Source of the DNA: Tolypeutes matacus | Taxonomy: Eukaryota; Chordata; Mammalia; Cingulata; Chlamyphoridae | DNA: 64,000 nt | Assembly: GCA_026826555.1 (NCBI GenBank) | Contig: JAKSZT010053764.1 | Coordinates: 11,380,198 to 11,444,197 of the forward strand | Reading direction: 5' to 3' | The notes under the pieces: generated by a model | Seen by the model: only the letters and a program-made list of their open reading frames with translations | What the model was told of the DNA's origin: nothing | Database searches by the model: none | Shown here: piece after piece, positions 60,455 through 64,000 of the stretch | Position numbering within the stretch: position 1 is the first letter of the stretch | Layout of the letters: every line of letters begins with the position of its first letter | Position numbers and translations under genes: made by a program

Positions 60455-60720
60455 AAAAAGGAATGAAGTTCTGATACATGCAACAACATTAATGGACCCA
60501 GGATATGTTGAGTGAAATAAGGTAGACTCAAAAGTAAAAATACTGAGTATCTCAGTGATATGAAACAATTATAATCAACACAGTAATGTTGTAAAAAATG
60601 TAATATAGTTTACCAGGGGACAGGGTGGTGATAATTAATCCATAATTAATGCCTAAAATTTATGGAGTTTCTATACAACTACATACTGCACCACTGCACA
60701 TCCCAGTAGTGATGGAAATT
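60455..60720 (+). mobile_element. L1 ORF2-end/3' UTR fragment
   Basis: 'ggaatgaagttctgatacatgc' followed by 'atgttgagtgaaataaggtagac' and 'gtttaccaggggacaggg' is the L1 segment around the ORF2 C-terminus and start of the 3' UTR. Continuous with the left flank before the SINE inserted. Confidence 0.75.
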
Positions 60721-61165
60721 AATGCTCACACCTGCTTGCATTGTCAAAAGCAGCAATACTGCCTTCCTGGTAGAAAAAAGGACCTTACAGAACTCACAAA
60801 GAACCTTCTAACTGTGGCTGAGCCAGCACTACTCCTTTAAAAGGCAATGTCATCTGATCTTGGGCTTTGTTGGAAATGGGGAGGGGTACCAAGAGCCCTC
60901 AGGTCCTCCTTAGCCTAGAAAATTCCATCTCATGCCCACAGGAAGTGAAACATTTGCGTGAGTGTGTGGTGGAGGCAGCTATCAAAAATAATCATGATGT
61001 AATACCAAAGACAGGCCACTGTTTTACATTTTCTGTTTATTAATCAAAGAATTGGATATTTAAAGGATTTTTGTTTCTATTTTTCATGAATATTTTAACC
61101 TTGAACTTCAGCAAAGAGGAAACGTGATGCTGATGGAGAGAAACACAAGATACTTCTTTCTAAGT
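60721..61165. other. unassigned sequence
   Basis: Nothing recognised. Confidence 0.35.
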
Positions 61166-61169
61166 GTGA

Positions 61170-61900
61170 GCTGTTATGGGCAGTACAACCTGATAGGTAA
61201 AGGCATTCATGAAAGATTCACAGTGATAATGTAATCTTCATAGTTAAGATGCGAAGAATAGGGAACTGGCCTACCTGGGGTTGAGGAAGGATGTTAGGAC
61301 AAGCTTTACAGTGAAGAAGATCCTTAAGCTAGGACTATAGACAAGTGTTCTCCATAAGAGGCAGATATATTGGCAGATGGAACAAGGGGAATGGTCACCT
61401 TCAGTAAAGAAGGAATGGCAGTCACCATGAGCAAAAATAAGGAGGTAGGAAACTGCCTGGCATCTTCAGGGAAATAGGAGCAATGTTGTTTAGTCCCAGA
61501 ATTCAAATAAAGGGAGTAGATGGAAGAAAGACATCATGGAAGGCTCCACAGTATAGAGGCAAGTGAAAGATCCAAAAAGGATCATATGCCACATTTGAAA
61601 ACATTTCAGTGTCTTACTTTAGATAATATGGGGCAGGATGGGGAGGGGCATTGTCCTTTAAACATTGTAAAAAGTTGCTTGTGTGGTAGTATGGAGAATG
61701 AATTGGAGGATTGTGAGACTGGGGTCAGTGATGGTTTTACTACTTCATTTGTTAATTGAGAAGCATATGGGGATGGAGAGGAAGAAAGGAGAGGGCAAAA
61801 AAACATGCTAATTAGGTAAAAGCCTTGGTGAAAGACTGGTAATGGGGGAGGAAAGGGGAGATTAGGTTAAATTAGTTGAGAATTTTAAGTTTTAGAGAAA
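61170..61900 (-). repeat. L2 LINE fragment, reverse
   Basis: GA-rich text such as 'gttgaggaaggatgttagg', 'gcagatggaacaaggggaatgg', 'caccatgagcaaaaataagg' and 'aaaaagttgcttgtgtgg...gaatgaattggagg' follows the order of reversed L2 ORF2-3' UTR. Confidence 0.55.
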
Positions 61901-61904
61901 TCTT

Positions 61905-63140
61905 TTAGGTAGTGATTATGAAGTAATGAAATTTAGGATACTTAGGAAAAGAAAAGAAGGCAATCAATATGAGGAGGTGTTTAGAGCTCTCCTGGGAGGC
62001 TTGTATTGATGGAGTTGAGAAGTTTTTGCATTATATACTATTTTAAATATTATTCAATGGTAATTTTGTTTGAGTTCATAATTAATCTGTGGTAACCACT
62101 TACATGGTATTGGGGAAGATGTTTTCTTATTTATTTATAGAAATGTATATTAATTTTGCTAGGGAATATTATTTAAATTTTGTAAAGGCTCAGAATTTTC
62201 CTGCATATGTAAAACTTTTTAAACTTTTCTACACCATTAAGGATTATTAACTTCCAGTTAATATCAGGGATAAAGAGGGATACAGTAGCTTCTTGAGGAC
62301 AATTCTAATGCTCCCTACCATATACCAATTTTGGGGAAATAATTTAAAATATGAATATTATAGGGAAATTACCTTTTGCTAATAATAATAGTTATTAAGC
62401 CCAACTTTCTAGAAATATATTGGTTATCTATTTTTGTGACACCCAATATTATGATTGTGATGGAGGTAATAATTTCTTTAACCCATTTTTGTTTCAGTTG
62501 AATATTTTATAAATATATAAGACTAAATCAAAATATTGTATTATATTAAATATTCTAATTTCTAATATAAAGATATATATTTCTAAAGAGTGGAAATGCA
62601 TTCTGAATTATAGGTATTTGCAGCTTGTATTTCAAATAAAATCTGTTCATTTATTTTCTAATATAATGAATAATTTTACAGTTTACTGTAATGTTTAGTT
62701 CTCTGTGTATGTATGTAGGGGAGAGAGAAAGATACAGAGACATCTGCACATATGCATATAATTATTCTAACCATTATTTAAATCATTGTAAATGTTGCAA
62801 AAACTCATTTTTTTTGGTTTGTATTAAGTCAAAATTTAATTTCCTTTATTTAAATACTAAAGTAAAAAATGATTTAGGTAGAAAAGCATCAATATTTGTC
62901 TACCATGATAGATGATAGAAATTGTCTTTAAAAACTTTTTTTTTAAGTTTAATTTCATATTAATTTCTTGATCTGGACCATAAATTAGTTTGTCTACATG
63001 GAATCTAACTTATTGAGATGCATGCAAGCTCTTGTACATTTATTAGGGCTGAGGCATTTATATAGAGTATAACTCTTACAAGGACATAAAGTATTATATA
63101 ATTGAAATTCTATAAAGGATGACAAATAAAAAAAATAGTG
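61905..63140. other. unassigned AT-rich sequence
   Basis: No gene or repeat recognised. Confidence 0.35.
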
Positions 63141-63144
63141 GGGG

Positions 63145-63330
63145 CATCGGTGGCTGCAGAGAGCACTGGCATAGGAAATAGGATCATCTTGATTTGTACT
63201 ATACCTTTGAAAATGAAAAGCTCTGTGAATATAGACAAATTCTTTAACCACCACGAGCCTGAATTTTCTTGTCCCTGTGTTCTCCCTAGAGTTGTAAGGA
63301 CAAATTAACATGATGTATTTAAATAACTTC
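63145..63330 (+). repeat. MIR SINE
   Basis: 'gcagagagcactggcataggaaataggatcatcttgatttg', 'gacaaattctttaaccaccacgagcctgaattttcttgtccctg', 'agagttgtaaggacaaattaacatg': plus-strand MIR. Confidence 0.78.
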
Positions 63331-63489
63331 ATAAATTGTAAAGTATAATATCAAGGTAGGCATTTTTTATAGAAATGGATAAAATTAAGGAGGAGTTTTC
63401 TATTTCTAGATAAATTTTAACCCTAGATGATCTTGATGATAATAATCATAATTAATGATGGTAATGATCGTAATTAATTTGATCATCGT

Positions 63490-63700
63490 GGCAATTGCTT
63501 AAAGATTTGCTGTGCCCCAGGCATTACCTTATACAATCCATTGACATAGGTACTATGTTTATCCTTATTTTATAAATAAGGAAACATCAATGGCCTTGGA
63601 ATTTTAAGTTTTCTAAGTCAACACCTAGTAAATGGCAAAGTCAAATGTGTCTGACTCCAGACCCCAAACTCTTACATATATGCCAGACTGCATTTCCTCT
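63490..63700 (-). repeat. MIR SINE, reverse
   Basis: 'tgctgtgccccaggcattac', 'ataggtactatgtttatccttattttataaataaggaaac', 'cacctagtaaatggcaaagtcaaatgtgtctgactccag': clear reverse MIR. Confidence 0.88.
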
Positions 63701-64000
63701 AATGAAGTGAAATCCAATTTTCAAAGCTGACCTGTATTTCATATGGTTTTCCTCAAATATTTCTGTTCATTCTTAACTATTCAACAAGTTTAGATGTGCA
63801 ATGGACCTAAGTAAAATGTTCTGTAGATATTAATAAAAGATGTTTGGTCAAGTGGGATATTTCGCCTGATTCATTTGGCACGTGATATTAACCATTTAAT
63901 AATAGTTTGTTGAGAAAAACAAACCCTCTCTGAGGCTCAACTTGGTATAAAATAACTAGGACCATGAGAAAGTTGAGTTCTCAAGGCTTCTTCCAATTTT
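63701..64000. other. unassigned sequence
   Basis: Nothing recognised to the window end. Confidence 0.35.

Noticed and set aside
1..64000. A new multi-gene system
   Set aside because: After reading both strands, everything with clear signal is a transposable element, its decay product or a simple repeat; no gene cluster is present.

Overview
This is AT-rich eukaryotic genomic DNA from a placental mammal. It is a gene-poor, repeat-dense interval with no intact host protein-coding gene that I can support. Two LINE-1 (L1) copies, many eroded MIR and L2 fragments, MaLR-type LTR elements and two hAT-Charlie DNA-transposon fossils mark it as mammalian. Three tRNA-derived SINEs with good B-box-like sequences (39892-40112, 52978-53182, 60215-60454), together with an unusual L1 3' region seen twice, resemble what I remember of xenarthran (sloth, armadillo, anteater) genomes. 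The lineage call comes from memory of repeat families and is moderately confident. I cannot separate sloth from armadillo.

Layout. 1-1971: 3' part of a MaLR retroelement (non-coding internal region with a degenerate 60-bp repeat array, then the 3' LTR). 2-5.1 kb: MIR, L2 and an old L1 3' end. 5.27-5.96 kb: a second MaLR on the minus strand with internal sequence and 5' LTR. 6-14.6 kb: mostly unassigned sequence with an L2 end, a hAT-Charlie fossil, poly(A)/poly(T) runs and a TTTG microsatellite. 14.66-15.7 kb: an L1 3' region. 15.7-20 kb: mostly unassigned, with a GC-richer coding-like relic at 19.1-19.35 kb. 20.2-27.9 kb: ancient minus-strand L1 debris with a MER5A nested in it. 27.9-33.5 kb: a nearly full-length but mutated L1 (L1-A, minus), abutting a MIR and an older L1. 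34.6-34.8 kb: a recent 70-bp tandem duplication. 35.9-45.6 kb: L2, MIR, the dimeric SINE, a long L2 fragment, and a reverse copy of the L1 3' region. 45.6-56.3 kb: largely unassigned, with two LTR fragments, a solo MaLR-like LTR, an AAAT microsatellite containing a 10-N assembly gap, and a minus-strand SINE. 56.35-58.18 kb: a younger 5'-truncated L1 (L1-B, minus) with 458 uninterrupted ORF2 codons. 58-64 kb: L1 fragments split by a SINE with an 11-bp target-site duplication, L2 and MIR.

Nothing here works as an operon or a host pathway. The only protein-coding logic is that of the retrotransposons: L1 ORF1 is an RNA-binding chaperone and L1 ORF2 an endonuclease/reverse transcriptase, and L1 machinery is the known driver of SINE insertion. 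Both L1 copies here are dead. I found no convincing undescribed system. The best follow-up targets are the L1-A/L1-B direct repeat pair, exon-like segments at 41.2, 18.9, 19.2 and 59.4 kb, an unassigned minus-strand open frame at 47.85-48.07 kb, and the 70-bp duplication. All family names are by recall of consensus sequences, not by search, and boundaries of old repeats are approximate.
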